Positions 5,379 to 5,809 of a DNA stretch of 5,809 nt are shown here, in pieces (within the stretch, counting starts at the first letter, position 1; every line of letters begins with the position of its first letter). Under the pieces are notes generated by a model that saw only the letters and a list, made by a program, of their open reading frames with translations, made no database searches and had not been told where the DNA came from. The stretch is from an uncultured bacterium (GTDB lineage: Bacteria > Verrucomicrobiota > Kiritimatiellia > RFP12 > UBA1067). A program made the position numbers and the translations under genes. The stretch covers positions 1 through 5,809 of the forward strand of contig URIT01000165.1 in NCBI GenBank assembly GCA_900547945.1. Direction: 5' to 3'.

Positions 5379-5809
5379 CGGACCTTTCGGGATTCGCGGT
5401 CGGCCTCGTTGCGTCGCTTGCGCTGCATGCCGCGCTCATGGTGGGCGCGGGGGCGCTGCGGGGAACGGCACCGGCGGATCCGAAGCTGACGCCCGTGGAG
5501 GATGAAGCGGTGGCGCTGGATCTGGCGAACGTCGATCTCTCCTTCTCCGAAGAGGAACGTGACGAGGCGCCGGTGAACCCAATGCCGACGGCGGTCCCGG
5601 CGGTGGCCGAGGCCGTCCCGCCGCCCCCGGCGGCGCATCTGCCGGAACTGCCGCCGCTCGTCGTGCCGCCCGCGCCCGACACCGTGGCCGTGGCGAAGGC
5701 GGACGACGTGCGCCCGACGGAGCTACGCCCGCAGGAACTGGAAGCCCCTGACGCGCCGCCCCAGCCGTCTGCACCGCCGCAGGCCGTGGAGCAGGCCGCC
5801 GCGCCGGCG
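5375..5809 (+). CDS. tonB: TonB-like energy transducer (3' partial)
   Basis: 145 codons are present and the gene runs off the right edge. The GTG start at 5375 overlaps the exbD stop as GTGA and has a strong binding site. Residues about 7-28 form a single N-terminal membrane helix. It carries SLALH (S14 to H18), matching the SxxxH motif of TonB (Ser16/His20 in E. coli), which is needed for coupling to ExbB/ExbD. After the helix, an acidic segment (DLSFSEEERDEAP, around 54-66) leads into a long Pro/Ala/Glu-rich region (for example VPPPPAAHLPELPPLVVPP), as in the periplasm-spanning linker of TonB. The C-terminal domain that would contact TonB boxes of outer-membrane receptors lies beyond the window. 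TolA is the main alternative, but its linker is usually Ala/Lys-rich and helical rather than proline-rich, so TonB is favoured. This gene was identified from its translation, because no ATG-started ORF covers it. Confidence 0.8.
   Translation, partial: MTDLSGFAVGLVASLALHAALMVGAGALRGTAPADPKLTPVEDEAVALDLANVDLSFSEEERDEAPVNPMPTAVPAVAEAVPPPPAAHLPELPPLVVPPAPDTVAVAKADDVRPTELRPQELEAPDAPPQPSAPPQAVEQAAAPA

Noticed and set aside
4491..5390. Octamer CCTTTCGG repeated at 4491, 4581 and 5383, and on the other strand at 5279
   Set aside because: It occurs more often than simple chance would suggest, but three of the four copies are within coding sequence, with no regular spacing and no extended similarity around them. 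It is most likely codon-use coincidence.
5063..5774. Several overlapping minus-strand open frames opposite exbD and tonB
   Set aside because: Their products are Arg/Pro/Ser/Ala-rich with no motifs, and are mirror images of the proline- and alanine-rich coding strand.

Overview
The window is a GC-rich bacterial stretch with every supported gene on the + strand. It holds six protein-coding genes plus the 3' tail of a seventh. Two features suggest a Gram-negative organism of the Planctomycetes-Verrucomicrobia-Chlamydiae group, possibly a Kiritimatiellota, Lentisphaerota or Verrucomicrobiota lineage: a Tat-exported Gfo/Idh/MocA oxidoreductase beside a secreted glycoside hydrolase, and an ExbB-ExbD-TonB set that implies an outer membrane. 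This taxonomic placement is inference from gene style and could not be checked by search.

Layout. Positions 1-86 are the C-terminal end of an unidentified gene. It is followed closely, with a 15-bp gap, by a Tat-signal Gfo/Idh/MocA-family oxidoreductase (102-1553). After an 18-bp gap comes a secreted GH5-type glycoside hydrolase with an N-terminal beta-rich accessory region (1572-3212). These look like one carbohydrate-use transcription unit. The last codons of the GH5 gene run through a promoter-like, AT-richer stretch (extended -10 at 3163-3171) and overlap by 4 bp (ATGA) the start of argG, an argininosuccinate synthase (3209-4444). A 77-bp gap with two small hairpins follows. Then comes a tightly overlapped exbB-exbD-tonB-type energy-transduction cluster (4522-5809), whose last gene runs off the window.

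How the genes relate. The first block probably degrades or modifies a plant- or algal-type glycan in the periplasm or outside the cell. argG is a housekeeping arginine-biosynthesis gene that appears to have its own promoter inside the tail of its neighbour. The ExbB/ExbD/TonB block would use the proton-motive force to power outer-membrane transport or a Tol-like function. The most unusual single feature is the very compact ExbB-like protein (150 residues), which lacks most of the cytoplasmic region normally found between the first and second membrane helices. Nothing in the window clearly amounts to an undescribed multi-gene system. There are no RNA genes, CRISPR arrays, insertion sequences or phage features that I can support, and no gene-free stretch longer than about 80 bases.
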